Part shown: piece by piece, positions 16,514-25,006 of the stretch
Position numbering within the stretch: the stretch's first letter is position 1
Layout of the letters: every line of letters starts with the position of its first letter
Source of the DNA: a bacterium
Lineage (GTDB): Bacteria > Zhuqueibacterota > Zhuqueibacteria > Zhuqueibacterales > Zhuqueibacteraceae
Direction: 5' to 3'
NCBI GenBank assembly: GCA_023150945.1
Contig: JAKLJX010000020.1
Coordinates: 1 to 64,000, forward strand
Length of the DNA stretch: 64,000 nucleotides
Made by a program: the position numbers and the translations under genes
Notes under the pieces: generated by a model
What the model saw: the letters and a program-made list of their open reading frames with translations, nothing else
What the model was told of the DNA's origin: nothing
Database searches by the model: none

Positions 16514-17443
16514 TCAATCATCGGCGGGCGCGGCGCTGTTGCAGATTTCCATCACTGCCTCAGCCTGGCGAAATCCCGCGGTTTCCTGGCTCTCGCCTTC
16601 ACCGGCGCGGCCCAGTTGCAGGGCATGACGAAGCTGCTGCACGATCGCGTGATCAGCGGGCAAAGGCTCGGGCGATTTTTCCGGATTGGCAATGACAAAA
16701 TCCAATCCCGCCTCCACCGCCAAAGCCAGATAGGCGCGTTCCAGATTCTCCCGAATGTACTTGGGCGTGCCCCAGGCAAAATTCGACAGCCCCACCGTAA
16801 GATGAACTCCGCGCAAATCAGAGTCCTGCCGAATGAGCCGCATGGCATCCAACCCGATATTCACCAGGCCATAAGTATCGGCACCAACCGGTGCGAGCCC
16901 CGGATCAATGATGATCTGGTCGTTGCTGCGGTTCGCTTTGGTCGCCAAAAGCTCGACGAAATGTTTGGCAGCAGAATGGACATCGCCAGGATACAGGCAT
17001 TGCTCCGTGCCGCCGTCACCAAATTTCTCCGAAGCCATGACGATGACGAGCGTGTTGTATTCCGCGATCAGTTCGATCATCTCTTCCAAACGTTCACGCG
17101 AGGCCGCGATTGAGTTCAGAATGGGTGCGCCTTTGCCGCGATCATAGTGCCGCAGCGCGACTTTGTGATACGCCACCGAGGGATTGTCGATGCAAAGCGG
17201 CAGAGCAGTCACCTCTTGAATCGCAGGAATGACTTCCGGCAGAAAACTCAACATGTCGGCCAGCTTCACCTGCACCTGGCGCGTGGCATCGATGTTCAAA
17301 TCCAAATAATCCGCGCCCCGGCTTGCCTGCAATTGCGCGAGCTGTTGATAGCCCGCCACGTTTCGTTCCGCGAACGCATGGCGCGCCCGGGCATAAGCGT
17401 TGTTGATCAAATCGCCGATAAGGCGCAGCTTCATTTCAGCCAT
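16514..17443 (-). CDS. Methyltransferase II: corrinoid protein to tetrahydrofolate methyltransferase (DHPS/MtrH-like)
   Basis: 309 residues of a pterin-binding TIM barrel. Family marks are IGDLINNAYARA at the start, GADYLDLNI near 43-51, the pterin-ring segment ITALPLCIDNP-like (ALPLCIDNP), IIDPGLAPVG near 173, and VGLSNFAWG near 215. This is the AcsE/MtvA/MtrH type, not a true dihydropteroate synthase. Its role would be to move the methyl group from methyl-cob(III)alamin protein to tetrahydrofolate. It is flanked by MetVF upstream and lies three genes from the corrinoid protein and methyltransferase I, exactly the set that forms anaerobic O-demethylases. Confidence 0.85.
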   Translation of the reverse strand: MAEMKLRLIGDLINNAYARARHAFAERNVAGYQQLAQLQASRGADYLDLNIDATRQVQVKLADMLSFLPEVIPAIQEVTALPLCIDNPSVAYHKVALRHYDRGKGAPILNSIAASRERLEEMIELIAEYNTLVIVMASEKFGDGGTEQCLYPGDVHSAAKHFVELLATKANRSNDQIIIDPGLAPVGADTYGLVNIGLDAMRLIRQDSDLRGVHLTVGLSNFAWGTPKYIRENLERAYLALAVEAGLDFVIANPEKSPEPLPADHAIVQQLRHALQLGRAGEGESQETAGFRQAEAVMEICNSAAPADD

Positions 17444-17509
17444 TTTTCATCCTTTTCAAATGTTGCATTTTGTACCGGCCAGCGGTGGCTTGCGTGTTGC
17501 CAATCGGCG

Positions 17510-19123
17510 TCATGACGGCAATTGCAATTCGCGCGCCTCCACGTTGCCGGCCTTCACGGCAGCGGTGCCGGCCTGGTCGCTCGCCGTGGCAGCGTGATCG
17601 CGCCCTCGCCAGTGGTTCGCCCAGGAAGAAGTTCCGCGGAGCGCTTGATTTTGCAGCACGGGAACATGCCGCAATAACTCGCGCTCGTTGCCATCGTACT
17701 TGCGCCGTTCATAAGCACGCAGCCAAATGCAATCGCCAAAGCCCTCCACTTCACAAAGTCCGTCCTTCGTGCCGCCGCACGGGCCGTTGCGTTGATTCTT
17801 GGCACATTGCGACTCGGGGCACAAGTACGCGATCTCCGGCAACGAACAATCGCCGCAATCCCGGCAATCATACAGGACCAGCTTGCTCACCCACTCAACC
17901 GCGCGCAGCAGTTTGGGTCCCTGGCTGGAGTCGGCGGAGTTTTGACAAACGCTTTTTCCCCACCTTGCCAAGACACGATCTCGGTTGAACATGACGCCGT
18001 GTACTGCTTTGGAGATTCGATAGACGGGACCAATGCGTTTTGATCTCCGCGGTTGCGCGACCGGACTGCGTGCGGCAGGATCTGCCAATCCTGTGGCCGG
18101 ATTTTCGGCGTAGTAAAAAAACTCGCCCGGCCGCGAGAATCTGATTTCCCGGGCAAACTGTTTCCAATCATCAGGAGAAAACGCGCGTTCAATTTCCAAG
18201 ATTCTTGCGACGGCGGCAAAATCAAAAACGCCGCCCAAATAGGCGCCACGATATCCCAAGCCGCGATAGATCGCCATCTGCTTGGCCGCGAATTCATAGA
18301 AGAATGCCCTGCCGTGATCCGCGGATTTTCCCTGCTCCAAACAAATCTCCAAAAGCGGTGGCGTCAACACAATTCCCGGGATTTTTCTGTCGTGAAAGAT
18401 TTGGGCGACACGGGGATTCAACACGTAGACATTCCCGATCAAGGGAACATACTGCATCGCGTGCTGGTCCATGTAAACCCGCAATTCATGCATCTTGCGG
18501 GAATCATAGCCGACTTGATTGATGATGAATTGCGCGCCGCATTCGATCTTTTTTTGCAGCTTGAGATATTGCGGCGCCACCTCCCCCTCCCGCAGCTTGA
18601 AATTGCTGGTCACTGCGCCAATCAGGAAATGGGTCTTGCCCAGACGCTCGGCTGCGTGCGGCACGCCGTTTTTGCGGAGTTCGAAGCCGCGATTCATCTT
18701 GCTCAACAGCGAAATCAGGCCGATGGAATCGAGATCGAAGACCGGTTTGGCCATTCCCCCAAGGCCGCTAACCGGATAGTCGCCGGTCATGGCCAGAATA
18801 TTGTGAAATCCCTCGCTGCTCAAAACCCAGGCTTGACTTTCGAGTCCGTTGCGGTTGAGATCCTTGCAGGTCATGTGAATGACCACTTCTTTTCCCGCAT
18901 ACAAAATCGGCTTGCCCAGCGCATGCGGCGCCAGCTTGGGATTGCCGCCGGCATTGTCGGTAATCGAAATCCAATCGACTGCCGGGCACGCCACCAAATC
19001 ATTGGCAAAATCACGCGCTTTCACCGCACTTTTCTCCGTCATCGAGCCGCGAATGGACAGCAGTTCCACGCCGAGGAGAAAATCTCTGGTTTGAAAGAGT
19101 TTTTCGCGCAGAGTCTTTTGCAT
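17510..19123 (-). CDS. metF: Methylenetetrahydrofolate reductase with MetV-type cysteine-rich C-terminus
   Basis: 537 residues from ATG 19123; an upstream ATG at 19210 would add 29 residues of poor quality. Residues about 1-310 are a MetF TIM barrel with FAD-site features (VELLSIRG, SITDNAGG, LAMTGDYP). Residues about 390-480 form a MetV-like module with seven cysteines spaced C-x2-C-x2-C-x8-C-x4-C-x8-C-x7-C (DCRDCGDC ... CPESQCAKN ... GPCGGT), typical of a metal or cluster site. In acetogens MetV and MetF are separate subunits; here they are fused. The enzyme would oxidise methyl-THF from demethylation to methylene-THF, or run in the reductive direction. The last 50 residues are low-complexity. 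Confidence 0.88.
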   Translation of the reverse strand: MQKTLREKLFQTRDFLLGVELLSIRGSMTEKSAVKARDFANDLVACPAVDWISITDNAGGNPKLAPHALGKPILYAGKEVVIHMTCKDLNRNGLESQAWVLSSEGFHNILAMTGDYPVSGLGGMAKPVFDLDSIGLISLLSKMNRGFELRKNGVPHAAERLGKTHFLIGAVTSNFKLREGEVAPQYLKLQKKIECGAQFIINQVGYDSRKMHELRVYMDQHAMQYVPLIGNVYVLNPRVAQIFHDRKIPGIVLTPPLLEICLEQGKSADHGRAFFYEFAAKQMAIYRGLGYRGAYLGGVFDFAAVARILEIERAFSPDDWKQFAREIRFSRPGEFFYYAENPATGLADPAARSPVAQPRRSKRIGPVYRISKAVHGVMFNRDRVLARWGKSVCQNSADSSQGPKLLRAVEWVSKLVLYDCRDCGDCSLPEIAYLCPESQCAKNQRNGPCGGTKDGLCEVEGFGDCIWLRAYERRKYDGNERELLRHVPVLQNQALRGTSSWANHWRGRDHAATASDQAGTAAVKAGNVEARELQLPS

Positions 19124-19254
19124 GTGAACGCCCAAGCATTGCTTCCTGATGCTGAAACCGATCAAACGATCGCCGCCAGTCACCTCAATCCGGCAGGCGT
19201 AAAACGGCAAAATCGCGCTGCGCCGCGCGAATACAGAGCATGATCGGAGTTGCG

Positions 19255-19896
19255 CTACCCCTTACCGACCAAACGCAAGAACAGATCGACCGCGCTGGAG
19301 GCATCGGCGCCGTAGCCGTCCGCGCCGATTTCATCGGCAAACATCTGACTGATCGGCGCGCCGCCGACCGCCATCTTGATGTGGCCCAGGCCCTTTTCTT
19401 TGAAGCCGTCGATGACGGTTTTCATGTACGTCATGGTCGTGGTCAACAGCGCGCTCATGCCGACGATGTCCGGTTGGTATTGCTCGGCCGCTGCGAGAAA
19501 CTTTTCGACGCTTTGATCGACGCCAATGTCATGAACTTTGAATCCGGCGCCCTCCGCCATCATGCAAACCAAATTCTTTCCGATGTCGTGCAGGTCGCCG
19601 CGCACGGTTCCCATGACGAGCACACCGGCCGGCTGAACTTTCGAATCATGCGCCGCCAGCAGCGGTTTGAGCACTGTCATGCCGGCTTTCATGGCGCGGG
19701 CGGCAATCAGCACTTCAGGAACGTAAAGGATGTTGTGTTTGAAATCTTCTCCCACCACGCTCATGCCCGCAATCAATCCTTCGTTCAGAATCTCCTGAAC
19801 GCTGCGTCCTTCGGCGAGCGCGTCTTTGGTCATTTGCTCGACTTCTTTGGCTTTGCCCTCATACAGGCATTGGTTCATCAAGGCATAATCAGGCAT
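19255..19896 (-). CDS. Corrinoid (methyl-carrier) protein
   Basis: 213 residues with the MetH/MtaC/MtbC architecture. An N-terminal helical cap domain spans about 1-85. A B12-binding Rossmann-like domain follows, with the lower-ligand motif DLHDIGKN near 103-110 (D-x-H-x-x-G), the SALLTTT segment near 145-155, and a GG...GADGY-type end. The histidine displaces dimethylbenzimidazole as cobalt ligand. It carries the methyl group between methyltransferase I (next gene upstream) and methyltransferase II (two genes downstream). Cytoplasmic. Confidence 0.93.
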   Translation of the reverse strand: MPDYALMNQCLYEGKAKEVEQMTKDALAEGRSVQEILNEGLIAGMSVVGEDFKHNILYVPEVLIAARAMKAGMTVLKPLLAAHDSKVQPAGVLVMGTVRGDLHDIGKNLVCMMAEGAGFKVHDIGVDQSVEKFLAAAEQYQPDIVGMSALLTTTMTYMKTVIDGFKEKGLGHIKMAVGGAPISQMFADEIGADGYGADASSAVDLFLRLVGKG

Positions 19897-20058
19897 GTGT
19901 CACGTTCTCCACAAGATGAATGTGTCAAACCCCGCGGGAATTTCTTTGCGTTTTCCCTGCTTTTTCTTTGCGTTTCCCGCCTGCTCGGCGGTGGGCCAAT
20001 TTCTCTTCTGATTTCATCACTTCACCTTACCGCCCTTGCACAGCAAATCAGGCTGTAC

Positions 20059-21105
20059 CTAGCGGCTGGCATTGAACTCCGCCAATGCCTCCTGCATGGC
20101 CAAAACGTTGGCGCGCGGCATACCCGGGCTGACGCCACCGCCGACGGAGAGAATGATGCCCTCGCCGCCGCTCTTCTCCAGAACCTCCAAGGTGGCCTTG
20201 CGCACCTCCGCCGGTGTGCCACGCACGCCGATCTCCAAAGGATTGACATTGCCCATGAGGCACATGCGGTCGCCGACGCGCGCTTTCACTTCAGCGAGGT
20301 CGGTTTGCTTGCCCCAATTCAGGACATTGAAGCCGCAATCCGGCAGATGATCCAAACACGCAGCGATATCAGCGTCGTTGTGATAGAGCTTGACCCACTC
20401 TCGGGGAAAAGCCTCGCAGATGCGCTTCAAGTAGGGATGCGCGAATTCCAGGTAATGCTCTTCATTGACGAAACCCCCAATGTCGTCCAAAATGAATATG
20501 GCTTCCACCGCATCGCCCATGATTTTCGCCTGCGCTTTCAGCCAGTCGATGATGAGATTGGTGCTGCGATCGATCAGTTTGTGCGCCCATTCGGGCTTTT
20601 CCACAATGTCAATCATGAACTCCGTGGTACTGCGCACAAATCCGGCGGTGCACAGCGGGCCACGCGCAGTGACCATCGGCAGGATCTCGCCTTGTTCCAG
20701 AATGCGCTGTCTCTGCATTCTAATGCGGTGCAGCGTCATTGCCATGAAAGCGTCGCACTCCACTTCATATTCCGGAAAGTTGTCGATATCCTCGAGGTGA
20801 TAAAGCGCGTGATATTCGCTGGGTGTGTTGTTCCGCCAGAATTTGATCTTCGCGCCCAGGGCCGAGGGCTCCGCCGCCATGCCGTATTCCATCCACCAGG
20901 AAGGAACAAAGATGATCTCCGGGTATTCCTGATGGATTTTCAAGTTGGATTGAAACCACAGCTCTGGATCGAGATAATAGTCCATGTGATTCAGGCCCAG
21001 ATAACCGGGTATCCACGGACTATCGATGATCAAGGCCATGGGCACCTGGTCCAGTCTTTCCAGACGGGCTGCCCTTTTGAAGATTTCCTAATGCGCAGGT
21101 TTCAT
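20059..21105 (-). CDS. Methyltransferase I, UroD family, with in-frame TAG at codon 6
   Basis: The frame runs from ATG 21105 but is broken by TAG at 21090-21088 after five codons. Behind the stop it is open for 343 codons. An EIFKRAARLERLDQVPM segment precedes the first later start (GTG 21045). The second UroD protein of this window begins MTSKQRMQRAMALHVPDRVPV, so the stop lies inside the expected N-terminal helix. The catalytic body (328 residues from GTG 21045) is a UroD-type barrel with DDIGG and a long EEHYLEFAHPYLK helix. The usual HxC and C zinc ligands read YHND and SVGGG, so no cysteine thiolates are available. Its place beside the corrinoid protein makes it the ether-cleaving, substrate-specific component. 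It may be read from GTG 21045, by readthrough, or be newly inactivated. Confidence 0.78.
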
Positions 21106-21114
21106 ACGTTGCAT

Positions 21115-21119
21115 CCTCC
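21115..21119 (-). promoter_or_regulatory. Shine-Dalgarno site before the amber-interrupted methyltransferase I
   Basis: GGAGG on the minus strand stands nine bases before ATG 21105, an excellent spacing. It argues that 21105 is or was the true start, and that the TAG five codons later interrupts the gene rather than lying in a leader. No comparable site precedes GTG 21045. Confidence 0.7.
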
Positions 21120-21336
21120 AAGAAATGCGTTTTGGATCATAGCAATTGCCTTGGTAATCCTGAAGAATAATCCCGGCGCTTCTCATCCAGAATTGGTGGC
21201 GGAAATGCCTTTCAACAGAATGAGGCACAAGCTTCTAACCAAGCCGAGACTTCATCCCAGCGCTTTCAATCGCTTTGTCCCAAACCGACTTGCTGGCTGG
21301 CAGTATGAGACGACCGCAATGTGCCAACCTGTGCCT

Positions 21337-21663
21337 TCATCCGGCGATGAATATTTCCGCGTCCGTGATTTTTAGCTCAACTCCCGCCGCGTGCGCCGCC
21401 TCTTGCAGCGCGGCTTGCAACATGACAACAGGGTCTTTGCTGACCTCCAGCCTTCGCATCAGACCTTCGCCCTTCTTCGTGCCGGCAGTCAGGGTGATTT
21501 TCAAGCCTTTGCGCTTGCAGGACACGCGGGTGCCGTCCGCGAGCGTCGTGTTCATCGGTTTGAGGAAGGCATCGAGGTAATGCACGCCAATGCCGGACTT
21601 GTCGTTGACTTGCGGCAACAATTTCTCTTTTGCCGCCTGATTGACATCGCAAAGCTTCGTCAT
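21337..21663 (-). CDS. Small conserved-looking protein of the O-demethylase unit, function unknown
   Basis: 108 residues from ATG 21663; upstream codons in the same frame (to 21747) look non-coding. The body has alternating strands and helices (VSCKRKGLKITLTAG; DPVVMLQAALQEAAHAAGVELKITDAEIF) and no signal peptide or membrane segment. I do not recognise a family. It is encoded between the MetH-reactivation-like gene and methyltransferase I on the same strand, so it may be an accessory or regulatory subunit of the methyltransferase. Codon use and periodicity look like a real gene. Confidence 0.6.
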   Translation of the reverse strand: MTKLCDVNQAAKEKLLPQVNDKSGIGVHYLDAFLKPMNTTLADGTRVSCKRKGLKITLTAGTKKGEGLMRRLEVSKDPVVMLQAALQEAAHAAGVELKITDAEIFIAG

Positions 21664-21863
21664 GACTGAGGCTCCAGGATTTGTATGATTCCCTTTGTCG
21701 AATTGTCGAGAAAAAAAGAATGCAACGCCCTCAACCTTTTGCACCACCGATAAGAGCGGGTTGGTTGCGCTCCATGAGCGCTCACTCGTGGTTTAGAAAT
21801 GGAATAATGCGAATGACCAGTCGAACTGGGCGAGAGCCGAATGCCATTCGTCTAAATGATCTG

Positions 21864-21914
21864 GGTCAAAATCACTCGAAAGCTTTTAATCATTTTGACC
21901 ACAATGATTTTGAC
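21864..21914. repeat. GGTCAAAAT inverted repeat with a third half-copy
   Basis: GGTCAAAAT (21864-21872) and ATTTTGACC (21892-21900) are perfect 9-bp arms around a 19-base loop. ATTTTGAC recurs at 21907-21914. Confidence 0.6.
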
Positions 21915-22039
21915 TCTATCCCTTCTGCTGGTCATGCACATTAATCATCTAATCGGTCGCGCAAAAACAAATTCCCATTTCAGGTAGCCTCGGCGCCTTG
22001 AGGGTCGCTGTTTTAACCAGCAAATCCGGCATCACGACA

Positions 22040-22066
22040 GTGCCCCGCCAGGGGGCAGGGCTACAA
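22040..22066. repeat. Dispersed GTAGTCC palindromic repeat, copy B (one arm)
   Basis: GTGCCCCGCCAGGGGGCAGGG followed by CTACAAC matches the right arm of copy A and the GGGGGCAGG(A)CTAC core of copies D and E. Confidence 0.55.
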
Positions 22067-22095
22067 CAAAATTCCAAGTTGATTTTGCGCACTCC

Positions 22096-23361
22096 CTAAA
22101 CAGCATTCCTTCTCTTTTCATCCTGCGCCAGGGCGTAGTGAATCACTTCCAGCACCAGTCCCCACTTGTGTTTACGGCTTACTGCGACGCAAAAGCATCC
22201 CGAAGGACTGAACTCGCGATTCCAATTCAACACTTCATTGAGAGAGCAGCCCAGCAGCGGCTTTTCGTTGGCAATGACCTGTTCGAGCGCGGCGGCGCTG
22301 CGAATATATTCGCACATGAAAGCATGGCCGGTATCGCCCGGCGCCGGGGCACAGCTCATCGCGATGATTCGGTGACCTTCTGCTGCCGAGGCCAGCGTGA
22401 CATGATAATCATACTCAAATGGTCGCCCTAAATTCGAGCAGGTCGTGCCCGCATAACGGAATCGTGCCTGCACCGAACGGTCAGCCAGAACGTTGAGCTG
22501 CAGTCGCTCTCGTGACCACTTTTGCAGCGCGCGAACATTGATCGAGTACTTTTCATTGCGGTCGAGATTTGATTCGTCTCGGGCCGTGCTGCCGGAAATT
22601 CGATCACCGTGCGGCTGCAAACGGATCACCGCCTCCGTCTGATTACGCGACCGGGCATAAGGCACGCGGCGGTATTGGCACGCGCGCATGGAACAACTTT
22701 CGCACGGCAACAAATCTCTGGGGCTTCGCCCCTGATCAATATGCTGTGTGACGCCAAAGACCGCGAGCAGGGATTTCTTGGGCTGCAGCATGCCGGTTTC
22801 CAATACACGAATTTCATTCCGGATTCTTTCCGGGCGAATCAGGTGCAGCAGTTTGTGCTGATCGGCAATCTCCCACTCCGGATAGCCCGGACTGTAATGA
22901 GGCAGAATCGCCATGCCATTTTGCTCAGCCCAAGCGCAGCCGCGCGCGCCGGCGGCGGTGATCAAATGCTCGACCACCGCCGAGCCGTAGATTTCCAAAA
23001 AGAAGTACTCATCCGGTTTTTCTTCCAGCCAAAGCTGGCGCGCCTTTTCTTCGCATTCCCTGCCGGCACTCACTGCCACCATGATCACCGCATGCGCTTG
23101 CGCTTTGCGCAATAACGCAAGCACCTTCTGCGATGAAAATTCCACGCCCTCGAGGCTGAACCGTCCATTGCGAACAGCAAGCCGATCCGTTTGCCGGGCA
23201 TAAATCCACGGCCGACCGTTTTCCGCGTACCATTGTCTTGCCCAATCAGCCAGTTCTCGTGAGCGCTCGGGGAATTCATAATCGCGGGGATAACCCAGCA
23301 GACGCTTGTATTCGTCTTCCTGAATATTCGTATCAGGCTGTGTGTCCAGCAACTCAATCAT
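22096..23361 (-). CDS. MetH-reactivation-domain-like protein with cysteine cluster
   Basis: 421 residues from ATG 23361, which overlaps the RACo stop (23358), so the two are translationally coupled. The middle part resembles the S-adenosylmethionine-binding activation domain of B12-dependent methionine synthase, especially the LPHYSPGYPEWEIADQHKLL stretch near 155-175. It is followed by a C-x2-C-x4-C cluster (PCESCSMRACQYRR) near 220 that could bind a metal or iron-sulfur cluster. Stand-alone proteins of this type accompany corrinoid methyltransferases. A role in keeping cob(I)alamin active or in handling the corrinoid protein is likely. The C-terminal 180 residues are not recognised. Confidence 0.72.
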   Translation of the reverse strand: MIELLDTQPDTNIQEDEYKRLLGYPRDYEFPERSRELADWARQWYAENGRPWIYARQTDRLAVRNGRFSLEGVEFSSQKVLALLRKAQAHAVIMVAVSAGRECEEKARQLWLEEKPDEYFFLEIYGSAVVEHLITAAGARGCAWAEQNGMAILPHYSPGYPEWEIADQHKLLHLIRPERIRNEIRVLETGMLQPKKSLLAVFGVTQHIDQGRSPRDLLPCESCSMRACQYRRVPYARSRNQTEAVIRLQPHGDRISGSTARDESNLDRNEKYSINVRALQKWSRERLQLNVLADRSVQARFRYAGTTCSNLGRPFEYDYHVTLASAAEGHRIIAMSCAPAPGDTGHAFMCEYIRSAAALEQVIANEKPLLGCSLNEVLNWNREFSPSGCFCVAVSRKHKWGLVLEVIHYALAQDEKRRNAV

Positions 23362-25001
23362 GTTTGCAGTGACATTGCAATGGGATTGAACTGGCATCCT
23401 TCAACAAAATAGTCAAAAAACCTGGGATGCGTTTCCAGGCGGCAATGCTCCACTTTCCTCACCAGGCCTTCCAATTCCTCGCGTTTTGAGCGCGAGAGCA
23501 ACGCCATGCCAGCACCCTCAATGGCGGCATTGCCGACCTGCAGAATCTTCGCGGTGTCGATATTGGGAAGCAGGCCAATTCGTCGCGCCGCATCGATGTT
23601 CAAATGCCGGCCAAATCCGCCCGCCAAATAAAAGACCTTCAGGTCTTGAAATCCGATGCCATACTGGTCGCATGCAATCTGCAGGCCCGCAACATTGGCG
23701 CCCTTGGCCTGGGCCAGTTCGTTGATGTCGCCTTCATTCAAATAAATCTGGTGAGCGCTGTTCTCATGCAGTACGAAGCACTTGTCGCCATGCTCAAACC
23801 GCCCGAGCGGGTTGATCTGGCCGGTGCGCAGCAGCTCACTCAATAAATCGATCAGCCCGGAACCGCAGATGCCCTCCGGCTCACTGCCCTCGATGACGCT
23901 GTAATCGACTTTCCCCTCGTCGTTGATTCTCACTCTTTCAATGGCGCCCGGCAATCCCGGCATGCCGCAAGAAAGATTGCCGCCTTCGAATGCCGGTCCA
24001 GCGGGACAGGAGGCCGCGAGAATCCTGTGTTTGTTGCCGACAATCAACTCGGTGTTGGTACCGATATCCATGATCGCAACCAAACGCTCTTCGTTGGCCA
24101 GATTCACGGCCAACATGCAGGCAGCAGCGTCCGCGCCGACGTGGCCGCTGATGATGGGTAAACCGTAAACTCGCGCTTTGGGATTCAGCCGCAGCAACAG
24201 ACGCCTTGCGGTGGCAGTCAAGCTGGTCGTAGTCCGCAAGGCGCCCGCCATTTCCTGTTCGGTGAGGGATTGATAAGGGCTTTGTCCAATGGAATGCACA
24301 TTGAGCCGGAAGAACAGATCGCGCATGGTGGAATTTCCCGCAACCACAACTTCATAGATCGAAGCGGGGTCCACCGGAAACTCTGCGAGAGCATGGTTCA
24401 CATAGCGCGCGAGTGTGCGCTGCAGCAACTTGCCGGGATGGGTGGAGTCATAATGTATGCGCGACATGACTTCCGATCCGCCAAATCGCTGTGGATTTTC
24501 AAAAGCTGTATCGGCAATGATTTCGCCGGTCTCCAGATTCAAAAGCCGAAGGACGACAGTTGTCGTTCCCAAATCCACCGCCAGCCCGTAAAGGGGACCC
24601 GATCTGTGATCAATTTCTTCGCCCTTCAGCAGAATCCGCTCACCATCGCGCGTCACTGCCGGATCGAGCCGCAGGTTTTGATGCTCCACCGGAAGTTGCA
24701 ACGCACGCGTTTCAATGCGCATATTGCCGCGCCGCAACGTGTGGCATCGCACGACGCCGGAGTCCGTGACAATGCGCGTGCGGCAGGAAAGCCGGAAATT
24801 GCCGCGCAGGTGTTTTTCCTGCGCCACCGGTGCGGAAAGGCATTCCATACCGGCAAGGATTTCCACCAGGCATTCCTTGCACTTCCCCTGCTGCAAGCAC
24901 GAGGTCGGCACACGAATGCCCATCGACTCGGCATATTCGAAAAGCGAGGAGCCGGGCGCGACGCGGGCATGCTGATCATTGCAGTGCAGATCAATGCTCA
25001 T
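23358..25001 (-). CDS. Reductive activator of corrinoid proteins (RACo-like, DUF4445/ASKHA)
   Basis: 547 residues. N-terminal plant-type [2Fe-2S] ferredoxin domain with C35-x5-C41-x2-C44 and C73 as ligands, a linker, then an ASKHA ATPase domain from about 140. Its phosphate loops are visible: GLAVDLGTTTVVLRLL, VAIMDIGTNTELIVG and YLAGGFGRHLN. RACo-type enzymes use ATP to reduce inactivated cob(II)alamin back to cob(I)alamin in corrinoid proteins. It is the activating enzyme of the four-part O-demethylase here. It starts six bases after the SDR stop and overlaps the reactivation-like gene. Confidence 0.92.
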   Translation of the reverse strand: MSIDLHCNDQHARVAPGSSLFEYAESMGIRVPTSCLQQGKCKECLVEILAGMECLSAPVAQEKHLRGNFRLSCRTRIVTDSGVVRCHTLRRGNMRIETRALQLPVEHQNLRLDPAVTRDGERILLKGEEIDHRSGPLYGLAVDLGTTTVVLRLLNLETGEIIADTAFENPQRFGGSEVMSRIHYDSTHPGKLLQRTLARYVNHALAEFPVDPASIYEVVVAGNSTMRDLFFRLNVHSIGQSPYQSLTEQEMAGALRTTTSLTATARRLLLRLNPKARVYGLPIISGHVGADAAACMLAVNLANEERLVAIMDIGTNTELIVGNKHRILAASCPAGPAFEGGNLSCGMPGLPGAIERVRINDEGKVDYSVIEGSEPEGICGSGLIDLLSELLRTGQINPLGRFEHGDKCFVLHENSAHQIYLNEGDINELAQAKGANVAGLQIACDQYGIGFQDLKVFYLAGGFGRHLNIDAARRIGLLPNIDTAKILQVGNAAIEGAGMALLSRSKREELEGLVRKVEHCRLETHPRFFDYFVEGCQFNPIAMSLQT

Positions 25002-25006
25002 GTGTT

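Larger units (their letters stand above)
21664..22095. other. Intergenic repeat-bearing region inside the O-demethylase unit
   Basis: About 430 bases without a recognisable gene, separating the small protein from the reactivation-like gene. It holds the TCAAAATCA-type inverted repeat at 21864-21914 and a copy of the dispersed GTAGTCC/GGGGGCAGGG repeat near 22040. A promoter for the downstream part of the unit could lie here; none is obvious. Confidence 0.5.

Noticed and set aside
21088-21090. TAG read as pyrrolysine in methyltransferase I
   Set aside because: Not accepted as the default: the protein is not in an MtmB/MtbB/MttB family, the codon is at position 6, TAG is used as a normal stop in this window, and no pyl gene is present in it. 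It is reported as an open question instead.
18053-21375. Very long plus-strand open frames opposite MetVF, corrinoid protein and methyltransferase I
   Set aside because: The minus strand carries unmistakable enzyme families; the plus-strand translations have no recognisable fold and are shadows of high-GC codons.
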